Positions 35,721-48,819 of a stretch of DNA of 64,000 nt are shown here, piece after piece (position 1 is the first letter of the stretch; each line of letters begins with the position of its first letter). The stretch comes from Acanthosepion pharaonis (Eukaryota; Mollusca; Cephalopoda; Sepiida; Sepiidae): positions 124,001-188,000 of the forward strand of contig CAHIKZ030003445.1 in assembly GCA_903632075.3 (NCBI GenBank), read 5' to 3'. A program made the translations under genes and the position numbers. The notes beneath the pieces were generated by a model. That model saw only the letters and a list, made by a program, of their open reading frames with translations. It was not told the DNA's origin and searched no databases.

Positions 35721-37560
35721 TAGGTACCTCCACAAGATTGCTAAAAAAGAAATAGCATGATGAAAATTTTGCCAAAACTTTGAAAACAAAATTTTATCGT
35801 CTAAATGTTTATTATTATTAAGAGGAAAGATCAAAGTATTTTGGGGTATTTTTTTACATTTTTAATCGTTCTAGCACATCCAAAATTTTCATTAAAAATC
35901 TTTTTTTTTGAGTCAGTAAAATTGACAGATAAATCATTCAACCATTTTTTTTCCATTTTATAAAAAAAAAATGAAAATCATTTTGAAATTCTTTTAAAAA
36001 TCAATTATCATTTTTTCAAAACTTATTTTAAGAAAATCAGAAATTATAATGTTTATTTAAAATATTTTGAACCAAGCTTAACTTAGCTTCTGCGCCAAAA
36101 AAGATGTAATTTGAAAAATAAAACAAAGCAGGTCATAAACTTTCGCGTCACTTGACAGGTGATGAATGACATATTGACAGATTCCGTGAGGATAATTTGT
36201 TCTATGGAAGGAGAAAAGTGAAATTATTTACATTTAAGTGAACAAATTATTTACCTCGTTATTTTTAAGGAAAACTTTCAGCGCTCTAATTTTTTTTTTT
36301 TTGTTTTTTGTACTTAGCTTTCACCTTTACGTTTACGATGCTTTATGGAAAATATATTATAAAGAAATTAAAATAAGACTGTTAAGAGTGAGATTAAATT
36401 TCATATTTCATAAGAAAGGTATCTAATTAATTTATAGGTACCTTTATGAAATTTTATCAGAAGTGTACATAAAATACTATAATTTTATGTACATTTATTA
36501 CATTTTACTGTGTTATTTGTATTTCCATTCATTTTATTATTAATTTTGATATTTCATTTATGGAAAAATGTCATAACTGAGATTAATATAAAAATAAGAT
36601 CATAAATTTCATAAGATGATACTGATATCTGTAGGTACCCTTCTCAGTTGAAAATAAAAAATCAAATTAATTTCTCCACACGTGTTTCGCAAAAGTAAAG
36701 GCCTTAACAGCGGAGAACAATGCTTAACTCAAATAACGCAATTTAATTATATTCTGGTTGGTCTTCTGTACTTTATAATTACAGCCCGATTATAAACACA
36801 AAATTACATTTTTAATTACTGTGGATCTTCTGATTAGTCAAAATGATACAATTTACAACGCGCTAAAAAAAGATCTATCTCATAAGGAGACTTAAAAAAA
36901 CCCGATGCGGCTTTTAACTAATTTTATAATATTTTAACAACTTAAATGTAAAAATCTATTATAATTAAAGAAATAACAAATAATTGTATTAAAAAATTCA
37001 TTTTTCATGAAAAAATTTTTTGCTTTCAGAAAATATTGTCCATATTCATAAAAACAATTAAAAGCAAATAAAAGCATTTGAAATTAAATAATATCTTTGT
37101 TTTATTGAGTTTTGTATGTTACAATTCAGAGCTGATTTTCAGGTAGGGGCGTCCAAAAAAAAAAAAAAAAACATGATTTGCATTCCTCAAAGCCTTGTGC
37201 TTTTTAACTATTGTAATTACTAAAACCGATGCGTTCGAATTTCTAGCGTTTTCATAAAATTAGTTAATTTAATATAAAAAAATATTTCTGCAATGACTTT
37301 TAAAAAAAAAAAAAATATTTATAATAATTTCGATCATCTGTAAATAATTCCTGAAAGTTTCATTAACATCCGACAATTATTTTTTTTTTTGCAAGATTTT
37401 CCAAATTAATGTGTTTACAAAAAAAACTGTACATTATAGTAGTCTCAGTTAGGCACTAGTTTATGAGAAAAGCAGTAAATTACGCATTTTTAGAAATTTC
37501 AAACGGCATGAATGTTCTAAAAAAGAAGGAAAATTCAAAAAACATTAAAAAGTGTTTGGT
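35721..37560. mobile_element. Non-coding TIR element, copy A (right end truncated)
   Basis: It starts TAGGTACCTCCACAAGATTG and is collinear with copy B (46154-48049) through words such as ATTCTGGTTGGTCTTCTGTA, CTTCTGATTAGTCAAAATGA and TTGCATTCCTCAAAGCC. Similarity ends near 37560, before the right TIR, where a mariner remnant begins. No transposase frame is present. Confidence 0.85.
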
Positions 37561-37589
37561 TTCAATCTTAGGAATAACAGAAGATTTAG

Positions 37590-38165
37590 AAATAAAATTT
37601 GGATTTGATTACGAAGGTCCTTTTGGATGATCAATGCTTTTTTGATGTCGATGTTATGACTCAATTCATCTTCCAAGATGGCCTCAACTCAACTGCATCG
37701 TGACTTGAGGAAGTAGTTCTACCCTGGCAAAAAGATTCTGCACCGTACCACACAAAAAGAAGAACACAGTCATAGCTGTTAGACAATTTCTGCGACGACA
37801 TCGCCATTTACATCTATTACATAACTCCCCAAAACTGCAGCCCTCTTGATTATTATGCGTGAGACGCAGTTGGGTGACAGATCCCCAAAAATTTTTTTAA
37901 CACAAAGGATGAATTGAAGGTAAAAGATTATGGCAGCATTCACCAACTTAAAAAAGGAGACCGTCCAGAAAAGTTGCAATTAATTCTGAAGTCGTCTGTA
38001 GGCCATTGTTGAATTAAAATGGCTATTTTATTGAATTCATTTACATTTTACATCTTTATTATCTAACGATATTTTGTGCAATGTTCGTAAATATATCTGG
38101 TAAAATGAGATGTCAGATTTATTTTCTTTTTGCTTAATCTAGACGACGATTTAGCCCGTAATTTA
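37590..38165 (+). mobile_element. Decayed relative of the 17.8-kb mariner element
   Basis: Words match the 17775-18681 element in order: GATTCTGCACCGTACCACAC, CTGTTAGACAATTTCTGCGA, CTCTTGATTATTATGCGTGA, TATGGCAGCATTCACCAACT, TCTGGTAAAATGAGATGTCA, and a right end GACGATTTAGCCCGTA. Point changes break the frame at several places. The left end is not resolved. Confidence 0.85.
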
Positions 38166-39000
38166 AATATTAATTTGCATTAAGAAAAAGAATATCACTT
38201 ACTCAATTTCATTTATCAGACATAGAATTGTATCACTTCGCGCCATCCATCGTCTGATCTATTCGCTACCCTGATGAATTTTATTAGTGTTATTGAATTT
38301 ATTCAAAAAAAAAGTTTGCTCTTTTATATAAATAAGTGTTAAAAAAATTAAATCCTTGCATTTGTCTTCATAACGTCCCTGAGAGAAAAGATTGCGTAAT
38401 AGGCTAAGATAAGGTTCCTCTTGTCTTTATTCATATATATTTAACACAACTACATATACAAACGCATGCATCCAAATATATATTAATACTCAAAATTTTA
38501 AAATATTTATTTTTTTTTATCTTTATGAGAAATTGTCTTACGAGAAGTATTATACTTTTCTTTCAATGAATTATTTATTATTTATCAGTTTATTAATTTT
38601 AATAAAATTACACTGAAAATATGAGTGTGAATATATTTTCAACTATCATCTACTTAATATTTGGCTTGAAGGTTAAATAAATCCTCCTAGTGCCCATGTC
38701 CATGTCTGCAGTAAAAGCAAATTCAAAGCACATTTGAGATAAAGAAATTTCGGCTCAGCGATTAAAAACTTTATTGTTACTAGATAAATAGTACATATCA
38801 CAATATTCCGAACACGTTCTCTTGCAAGAGGTATTGAAATATTGCTAATCTCTCTATCAACCTGTTAAAAAAAATAATGAAAATAAAGCAATACATTTGA
38901 ACTTCAATTAGCAAGTTTCTATTTATTTTCAATTGTTATTTTCAAAGCGCGTTTCTCGGTATGTAAAAGACATTCAATAGTGTCTCTCTCTCTCCCTTAC

Positions 39001-39046
<46 letters not shown>

Positions 39047-39048
39047 TT

Positions 39049-39092
<44 letters not shown>

Positions 39093-39595
39093 TGGCAGAA
39101 AATTCACTTTTAGGCATGTCTTATTGAATAAGTTACATTATGTCTGCTAATTTTTAATAAATCCGTTCATACTCACGAATAGTTTTCCTTGTATTGATGT
39201 TAATGGATTAGAGAAATATGCTATTTTGTTTTAATTGATTTTTTATTTTATTTTCCTAAGTACTTTCGATCTTCTTCCAAGATCATCATCAATATATTTG
39301 CAAAAAGTAAAAACTATATATTTGTTCATTGGTATAAGTATTTATACAAAGAAATGCCTTTGTTATTCATTACCGTAATTTTTTCATTATGCTTTAAATG
39401 CAAAAAGGTTGACAATGTACTGATCGTTCATTAGTATGTGAAAATATTATCCATTATGAAATTTTTCCTTCTATGTTATAATATCATGCTCACGCACTAA
39501 TTACTGGCAGTATTCATAGCTGATTCTGTTCAGTGTCTTCAGCTTTTATTTTTTTAATATGAATCACATCTATTATCTGTAATGTAAATTTGATG

Positions 39596-39654
<59 letters not shown>

Positions 39655-41100
39655 CAATGTATATTTGGGCACGAAAAACAATCTTTTAAACATCTTTTTT
39701 GTTAAATTTTTTTTTTACGAAGAAAAAACATTGCATTAATTTTGCATATATTTTTTTTTAGCGTTCTTATACTTTTCATCTGGCTGGAAGTGAGGTGTGC
39801 AAAAATTCTTCATATCCGCCATTTTCTCAAGCTTTCGCCCAATTCCTTAGTCATTGTCAAGAAGGGTTTGTTTTGCTGGGTTTTTTTTTGTTTTTTTCCA
39901 TATTTTGATTTTGACTTAATGTACTTACTATTTTTTTTTTTTTGAAATTCGCTCACTCGAATTCCAGTGGTGCCCAACGCGTGATGGCTCAGAATAAACG
40001 TACGTACTTGTACTCAAAAACTACAAAATATATTGATGTCATTATTATAGAACTCCAAATGTCAATATGATCTGAACATTAATTAATTTCTCCTAAGGTC
40101 TAGCTAAAAGCGAATTAGCTTTGGTGTTTCGTTAAGTTCATCAGTTAAATTCATAAAAGCTAAAACGATGAACTTAACTAAAACAGCAAAAAATACAATA
40201 ATTCATCACACCCGAGCCTGGATTATATTTTAATAATTTGAAAGATTTTCCTCTCAGTGTTAAAAATATTTTTTTTTATATGTTCTGGATTCAAGTTAAA
40301 CCAGACCTCCAAAAACACATATATACGATACATCGCCATATATTTTGGAAATATAGTCAGTTTGTTGAATTTTAAGAAAATACTCCGATTCATCATGCTT
40401 TATCTTACAAAAATAAGGTCAGACAAAAAAATTAAATGGCATATTTTGGTCATATCTGTTCTGATGCGGCCTAATACTCACTTTATCACTTTAACAAAGT
40501 CTTTTACGTTGCCTTTTATGTATGACGTAGATCACCATTTTTTGCCGCCTCTATCACCCAGACGCAACGTCACAACTCACTGATAATCTATCGTTATTTA
40601 CATAGACAATGTTTTGAGGAAATTCATTCTTTTGTTCCACTAATTCAGAACAGTACAAGCTAATAATGTTCTTGCTATGCCCAAAACTGTGGAAATGCAT
40701 AAACAAATTGATCACGCACACACAGACATATATACACACACACTTTTTGAAATTGATAGATATAGAAGATTTACGAAAAATTAATTTTATATTTGCATAC
40801 ATTTTTTTTCTAATATTATTTTATTTTTTCATGTACATTACGTTTAATATTGTTCATATTTCCTGTACTGTACATCTGAATTGCTCATACTACAATGGAC
40901 CTTATGTCTAATATTGCTCATATTTCCAGATATAATATATCTACATATTGGTATGTACTTTATTCTAACATTGCATGTTTTTTTCTTCTTTTTTTTTTCT
41001 ACCAATGTGCTCCGTCTCGTCAGGACGCGGTGGGGAATTGCTATTTACAAGTCCCTGTCCTTTGTTTTTATATTAAACTTTGTTTTTTGATATTTCTCTT
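38166..41100. promoter_or_regulatory. CpG-containing intergenic stretch, possible divergent promoter
   Basis: Compared with its AT-rich surroundings this interval has several CpG patches: CACTTCGCGCCATCCATCGT near 38237, CCCAACGCGTGATGG near 39974, GACGTAGATCACC with GCCGCC and GACGCAACGTCAC near 40525-40575, and CCGTCTCGTCAGGACGCGG near 41010. It lies between the divergent SIRT7 and METTL23 genes, whose first exons are missing. CRE-like TGACGT words occur. No exon with a fitting phase was found. (TA)n(TG)n at about 39007-39089 and (TA)n at 39600-39651 are simple repeats. Confidence 0.25.
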
Positions 41101-41749
41101 AAACCTTTTTCTTTACAATTTTAGCCATGCTCTTTAAAAACTTTCTGGTAGTCCCATTGCCTCAATATACCCCCTGAGTGATAGATTGTCTAAGCCCCCT
41201 GTTCTCATTTTTATGCTCAAGAAATGTATACTATCTCTTCCTGATGTTCAGTATATGTATCCTTCTTTGTTTCCATTTTCTCTAAAACTCCCGTCTGCCT
41301 CATTTGTTTAGTTCACAGCATCTTAAGCATCCTTCTTTAGAACCAAATCTTTTTTTATCAAGTCTCTTCTTCAACTGCGAGGAGATTTCCCAGCATTCAT
41401 ATTTGCAACTCAGAAAGATTTTTTTTACATAACATTTCAGTATTCTTTCTTTTCCTTAAATACACATGAATAAGTCAGTAGAGATGTTAGTTACGACTAC
41501 AAACAAAATATAAAAGCCAATATCCGCTCACCTTGTACACGGATATATTAGAATAACTGTCTGGACGTTAATTTGTTCAAAACTAAACTAATTGCTTATT
41601 AGAACCAGAATCAACCACCAAAAATAATTGAGTTTCATAGTCATTATGGATGCAGATTAGAAATAATCAAAAAAATTGACTTGTCCAAAGTAAAAATTGT
41701 CCATTATTTTTTTTTTTTCTAATTTTTATCAGGCTCAGTGACTGGAAGC

Positions 41750-41945
41750 AAAATCGTTTTAAAACTTATTTGCCTTTTAATATTCACTTTATTATTTACT
41801 ATATTATTATTTATTGTTTATTTTTATTCTTCTTATTTTTTTTATTATTTATTTTTATTATTTTTTTTTATTTTTTTTATTATTTATAATATTATTTAAT
41901 TTTTATTATTATTTTTATTATTTTTAGTATTTATTTTTTATGACT
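41750..41945. repeat. (TTA)n-like low-complexity tract
   Basis: Imperfect TTATT/TTTATTATT repeats for about 180 bp, without coding meaning. Confidence 0.8.
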
Positions 41946-42423
41946 GCGACTATATCCATTACCGCTGCCACCATGTATTTTTATAAGGAATGAATACACG
42001 TAACATCTTAGGGTCTAGCCAGCTTGCTACATTTTCCAATCACCATATGCTTTTTTCACCCTACCTCTCAGATCCCTTTTCTACCTTGTTATTGGAAAGC
42101 TAGGAGAGATAATCATATGACAAGACCCAACCAGGCTGGCATTAGTGATGAACTATGGCAGGCAAACTTAACTAGGCCATCATCAGTGATACCATGTCAC
42201 TTCCATCAACAGTGATGCCTTTGGCTAACAGCAGCAGCAGCACAAACCCAAGATTGTGCTTGATGGAGAGCTAAATGAACTCTTAGTCTCCCACAACTGA
42301 TATGCAATCCCCCAGGATGAACAAATGAACATTGTAGATCATGAGAAATAAAAACTATTAGATATCTGAAAAATGTTTTATCTCCATTAGTTTTGTTACT
42401 TCATTTCTTTTTTTTTTTTTTAA

Positions 42424-42492
42424 ATGGTAAAGCCACTGTTACAATTTGGTGTTCCACACTGGAACACCAAATTGTAACAGTGGCTTTACCAT
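42424..42492. repeat. Perfect palindrome, 33-bp arms, 3-bp loop
   Basis: The left arm at 42424-42456 (starts ATGGTAAAGCCACTGTTACA) is the exact reverse complement of 42460-42492, with CAC between. Pairing stops immediately outside. It lies at the edge of the LINE remnant, within the part that corresponds to LINE 3' sequence. Confidence 0.95.
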
Positions 42493-43800
42493 AATGCAAA
42501 CTATGGTAATAATAACTGATATAAAGCAACGCTGTGACCTGAGTAATGCAGCAATTCCTCAACAAACGCTAGTTCCTCTCATTCCCTATGGAACATTGGG
42601 TGACAAAAGATATCAGTTCCTCACTCAGCTTGTCAATTGCATCCACAACACATGACCAATCATATTGCACTGCTGCACTGTGATTCTGTCTTGCAGATTA
42701 GTTTAACCAGATTTCTCCATGACCTCTTTGTTAGTTATGTAGTCTCACCATGAGATCCCAAGTATGGTCCTCAAGCATGGAAGACATTTACCCTCTGGCA
42801 GATTTTGCTAGTTTTCTTCCATTTCCCAATGACTGCCATTGATATGACAATACAATACCTTGGCTGAAGGAACTGCTAGACCATAGTGGTCTCATACATT
42901 GGAAAATCCCTGCAGGTTTTCCAATTCTTTGCTCCACATCTTTCGCTGAGTTACCATTATGTGAAATATTACTTCCTAGATAAGTGAATTCTTCAACAGA
43001 TTCCAGTGCCTAGTCATCCAACAAGACTGATTGTTTCTGGGCTTCCCCAATAACCATCACTTTGATATTCTCTTTGCATATCCAAAGATAAAACTTGGAA
43101 CTGTTGCTGTTGAGATTGTTGGTCATACCTTACATGACAAGTGTTGTGGCACTGACCTGTCCCAGATCATCTGCAAAGTCTACATCCATTATCATTTCAG
43201 GTCTCCATTTGATTCCATAGGTTGGGTCTCCCATAGACTTTCTCATGACAAAATTCAAAACAAGCAGGAACAGAAATGGTGACAAGATGCATCCCTCCAA
43301 AACACCTGTGATAACACAAAACTTCTCAGTGTTGCTTGCACTCATTCTGATGTGGATGTACCATGAAAGAATTTCATATAGTGCAGTTATCTTCAAGAGG
43401 GATTCTCTGTGCACATTGACTTCGAAATGGCATTCAACAATGAAGTTTGGCCACAAGAGGCTGCAGGAATTCAAGGCTCTGTTCAATGATATTACAGAGT
43501 GTAAGGATTTGTTCACTGCATGACTGTCCTCTTCAGAAATTGGCTTGTTCTTGTAGATGTTCATCAACCAACATCATCAGTTCAATTGTTTACTGCAAAA
43601 CACTTTGCCAGGAACAGATAGCAGTTATACCATGCCAGTTATTGCAGTCACTAAGAGCTCCTTTAAGCAGTGTAACAATCATAACCTCTTCTTGGTCCTT
43701 TGTTACCTCTTCATCCTGCGATATCAATTTGAAGAGATGGGTCATTTCCTCACTATGACTTGGTCATTTACACAAGCCAGGGTTAAACAACTCAAAATGA
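42440..43800 (-). pseudogene. Non-LTR retrotransposon (LINE) reverse transcriptase remnant
   Basis: Read right to left on the minus strand, broken frames give LKGALSDCNNWHGIT near 43700-43640, a finger/palm segment near 43600-43450, NVHRESLLKITALYEILSWY near 43400, GVLEGCILSPFLFLLVLNF near 43290-43230, the FADD catalytic box (DVDFADDLGQVSA) near 43190-43140, and ALESVEEFTYLGSNISHNG near 43010-42950. The 145-codon frame at 43130-43567 is the longest piece. Stops and frameshifts make it inactive. The clade is not resolved. Confidence 0.85.
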
Positions 43801-44618
43801 GCTAAGAATTCAGCTGCCAGTATTTGTCCATATGAAGAACAAAACTGTACTGGACTACACAACAAACATGTGCCACTGGCATCATACACATTACAACACA
43901 ACAGGGATCTGTGTTACAATTTGCCACATTCTCCAAAACTACATAGAGATTCTAAATTAGTACAAGGAAATTGTACAACCCTTCAAAAACACCATAAAAA
44001 CAACTACAACTAGTGAATTCTCACTTACGAAGTTTGTCCCCACACAGATACCACTTTGCTAAAAAGGAGTTTAACCAAATACTATGCAAAGGAATCATTT
44101 ATTTTATATATATATATATATATATATATGATCCTTGCATGGTAAGTGCCAGACTAGAAAGAAATTCTTTTTAGACATTATACTAAAGATGCACTTTATA
44201 ATGTCTACTTTTATCGTAACAGTTACAGCAATTAAAATCTAATAAAATCACTCAAACTGCAGATTATGAATTACTTTGGGTTGTATGTTTATTGAACAAT
44301 CTCATTATTTCCCATTTTTATTTTGTAATTCACAATTTATTGTATCTATTAGTTATTAACTAATGATTTGAATTGCTGTCAAGTTAGAAAAAAAAAAAAT
44401 GACATGAAAATCATGTTTATTCATGTTTGGTTCAATACTTTATAATACAAAAAATAAAATGAATTCAAACACAAAGGAAAAGATGTAGACCTTTGACATA
44501 TGTAGCAGTATACATAAAACAGAAGAGAATGATGGAAGGAGAAAAAAAAAGATCTCAGTGATATAATGCAGAAGTGGCCATTTGCTTTACTTACATTTAA
44601 CAATTTCTTATTTTCCAG

Positions 44619-44723
44619 GTATTAGACCCTAACTATGGTTTCTATATTTGGCCATGTGCTCCAGTTTTAGCACAGTATGTGTGGTTCTTTCGAGAAGAAA
44701 TAAAAAGAAAGCATATTTTGGAG
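44619..44723 (+). CDS. METTL23: METTL23 exon, YIWPCAPVLAQY
   Basis: Acceptor TTTTCCAG and donor GTAAAT; 35 codons, phase 0 at both ends. The Tyr-x-Trp-Pro-Cys-Ala and Leu-Ala-x-Tyr pattern is the METTL21/METTL23 N-terminal signature. Translation requires an upstream exon, because no in-frame Met precedes VLDP within the exon. Confidence 0.92.
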
Positions 44724-47700
44724 GTAAATGTTCATCTTTTCATTTAAAGTGAATTTTTTCTATTTTTTTTTTTTATTTAGGGTCATCTTCATTTGGAAAT
44801 CATTAGCAGTTTACATAGCAAAAATACTGAACACACACATTTGAATTCACATATGAAAAATAAACTGATACCGTTTTAAAATTAAATGTCTATCATAAGT
44901 GAATAAATAAAACAACTTCATAAATTGATTATAGGTTTTATTTAAGAGCCCTTAGAGTTTGCAGTCCCATATAGTCTTTGTGATGATGAAAAATACACTG
45001 AAAATATTTTCAAACCCTTCCATTAACCTTGATATTTCATATACAATGCAAAGGAAAAAAAGCACACAAAATGAAAATTAATATAAAAACTAGGTTCATT
45101 ACCTGCAGACTTGAAGCAAGTTTAGCTAATCAACATAAAAATTATCACAAACACTTAAACTGTTAAAAATTGAATTAATGTCAAACAGAGCTAACTTTAC
45201 AGATACAAGAGTTTACCAAATAGAATGTAAACAACGCCCCCCCCCCCCAAAAAAACCATTCAATATTTTAACAAAAGAATGTACAAACATAAAAGTAACT
45301 TTGAATTAAACATGCTCAGTGCACTTGTGTACCATTGAAACTTTTGACCTGGAAAATATTTTTTTTAATAAAAAGCAAATATAATTTACTCAGATACATT
45401 GAAAGTTATTTATGATCAATATACAACTGAGCTATTTCCAGAATTTACTAAATTAATATTTTGGGATACATAAACCTTGAGAAAGAAAAAAATAAAAACT
45501 AAGTTGAAATTAGTTAAAATCTAATTTTTATAATGATACAGTTAAAGTAAAACTTTACACGCTTAATAGTTTAGCATGAATTATGGTTTGTCTCACTAAT
45601 GTAAATTTTATTTTTGTGGAATTATTTTTCTGTTGATGCCTATTCATTAGCAAAACATATCAAAGTAGACATTTTTCCAAATTGTCCCACTTATCATTCC
45701 ATTGGATTCTCATCAAACTTTACTCACATAGCACAAATAGACATCATTCTTTGTGGTAATAGGTAAAAAATAAAAATACACAGACTGTTGGGGACAAGGG
45801 TAAAATTTAGTAAATCAGTGTAAATACATAAAGTTACAGAAATGTTCATACGCTGGCGAAAATAAGTTCAAGACTGATGGTTAAAGTTTTATTCATTTCA
45901 GAATATGTTTCTAATAATGCAATATAAATATATAAATTAGTTTTATTGTGTACGCTTTATGCAGAATTTATTTCTCTTTCGACTGATGTAAAAAAAAATT
46001 TGATATTTTTCTACAACTTGAAAACTTTTAATGCTCGATTAATTTAAATTATCCAAATCTGCTAGCAAAATAAGTTTAAGACTGCATGGGTATTATGCAA
46101 ATTATTTGCTAAATGGGTGGTCACATGGCTGGTTATTAATGCATTATATAGTGTAGGTACCTCCACGAGATCACTAAAAAAAGAGCATAGCATGATGAAA
46201 AAGACACCAAACTTGACGAAAACAAAATTTTATCTTCTAAATGTTTGTGTTATTATTAAGAGGAAAGATCAAAGTAGTTTTTTACATTTTTTAATCATTC
46301 CTAGAATGTCCAATATTCGTTAAAAATCTTTTTTGTTTTGAGAAAGCAAAATTGACCATTTTTTTCCATAAAAACTGGAAATCTCATTTTGAAATTCTTT
46401 TAAATATCAATTATCATTTTTTCAAAACTTATTTTAAGAAAATCAGAAATTATAATGTTTATTTAAAATATTTTGAGCTTAGCTTAGCTTAGCTTATGCG
46501 CCAAAAAGATGTCATTTGAAAATAAAACAAAGCAGGTCATAAACTTTTGCATCACTTGACAGGTGATGATGGACATATATTTACGAATTCCGTGAGGATA
46601 ATTTGTTCTACGGAAGGAGAAAAGTGAAATAATTAAATTTCGTGAACAAATTATTTACCTAGTTATTTTTCAAAACTTTCAGTGGTCTAATTTTTTTTTT
46701 TTGTACTTAGCTTTCACCGTTTATGATGCTTTATGGGAAAAATATTAAAAAAATTAAAAATAAGACTGTTAAGAGTGAGATTAAATTTCATATAAAAAAA
46801 GGTATCTAATTAATTTATAGGTACCTTTCTTATGAAATTTTATCAGAAGTGTACATAAAATACTATAATTTTATGTACATTTATTACATTTTACTGTGTT
46901 ATTTGTATTTCCATTCATTTTATTATTAATTTTGATATTTCATTTATGGAAAAATGTCATAACTGAGATTAATATAAAAATAAGATCATATAAATTTCAT
47001 AAGATGATACTGATACTTGTAGGTACCCTTCTCAGTTGAAATTGAAAATCAAATTAACTTCTCCACACGTGTTTTTAAAAAAGTAAAGGCCTTAACAGCT
47101 GAGAACAATGTTTTAACTCAAATAACGCAACTTAATTGTATTCTGGTTGGTCTTCTGTATTTTATAATTACAGCCTGATTATAAACACAAAATTACATTT
47201 CTTAATTACTGGGGATCTTCTGATTAGTCAAAATGATACAATTTACAACGCGCTAAAAAAAAATCTCATAAGGAGACTTAGGAAACCTGATGTGGCTTTT
47301 AACTAATTTTATAATATTTTAAAAACTTAAATGTAAAAATCTATTATAATTAATGAAATAACAAATAATTGTATTAAAATTCATTTTCATCGAAAAAATT
47401 TTTTATTTTTCAGAAAATATTGTCATATTCAAATTCAAATAAAAGCATTTGAAATTAAATAATATCTTTGTTTTATTGAGTTTTGTATGTTACAATTCAG
47501 AGCTGATTTTCAGGTATTGGTATCCAAAAAAAACAAAAAAAAAATGATTTGCATTCCTCAAAGCCCTAAAATTTTTTAACTATTGTAATCACTAAAGTGG
47601 ACTCGATCGAATTTCTAGAGTTTTTAAAATTAGTTATGGGGGGTAATAAATATAAAAAAATATTTCTGCCATTACGTTAAAAAAAAAAAACATTTATAAT

Positions 47701-48483
47701 AATTTTGATCATCTGTGAATAGTTCCTGAAAGTTTCATTAACATCCGACAATTATTTATATTTTTGCAAGATTTTCCAATTTAATGTGTCATACCAAAAA
47801 AATGTGCTAATTATTGTCTGTTATTTACTAGTTCCGCTGATACAAAGGTTTTTTTTTTGTTTGTTTTTTTTTTTAAAATCAAAATTTAGAATGTTCTAAA
47901 AAGGAAAAATTTTTAAAAATAATTAAAAAAAAACTTTGGTCTTTCCTCTTAATAACAAGCATTTAGACGATAAAATTTTGTTTCTGGCAAGCTTGGTGCC
48001 TTTTTCATCAAGCTATGCTCTTTTTTTAGCAATTTCATGGAGGTACCTAATATACTGTAATATTTGAGCATTGTTATACAATTAATTCACTATAGGAAAT
48101 CATCGTAGTCTTAAACTTGTTTTTGCTATTTAGTGTAAAAAAAAAAAAAAAAAAAAAAAAAATCCTTCTTTTAATAATACTTGATTATTCTTATAAAAAT
48201 AAACATGAAAGATTTGTATCATGATTTTGTCTCTGAATAAACTGAAGCATATTTATAGGAAAGAAAAAAAATGTACCAGTGGGATAGAAATGATAAATGC
48301 AAAATTAAATCCAATTATCAGTGTTGGAACAAAAGTTTGTGGTGTTTTTCAACAGGTCATTTCTTTTCGTTTCAACTAAAATTTGCAATATATATATTCA
48401 TATTCTGAGTGTTACCATTTCATCTTCTTTATGATTCATGTGTGGATTGAGAATTTGAAATGTTTTTACATAATAGTGAAAAT

Positions 48484-48521
<38 letters not shown>

Positions 48522-48782
48522 ATTTATCATTTGATGCTATTTTATTTCTGAAAAGGGAAACCACTGTAAAAACAGTAAAAAAAAGATATGCAACATTTAT
48601 GGAAATGATGCCATAGCTGAGAATAATTTGTCAATTTTCACTAGGTTCAGAAATGGAAATTTTAATCAGACCAAGAACATTCAAGCAGGCCTGCAATCAC
48701 TGATGATGACCAAATCAAAATGCTAATTAAAGATATTTCAATTCACATGGGATCAGAGATACAAATATCTTTCATTTTTTTT

Positions 48783-48819
<37 letters not shown>

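Noticed and set aside
40554..40802. Minus-strand frame near the CpG patch as a SIRT7 first exon
   Set aside because: The sequence (Cys/Val/Ile-rich) does not resemble the basic SIRT7 N-terminus, and the candidate donor nearby is in the wrong frame with stops.
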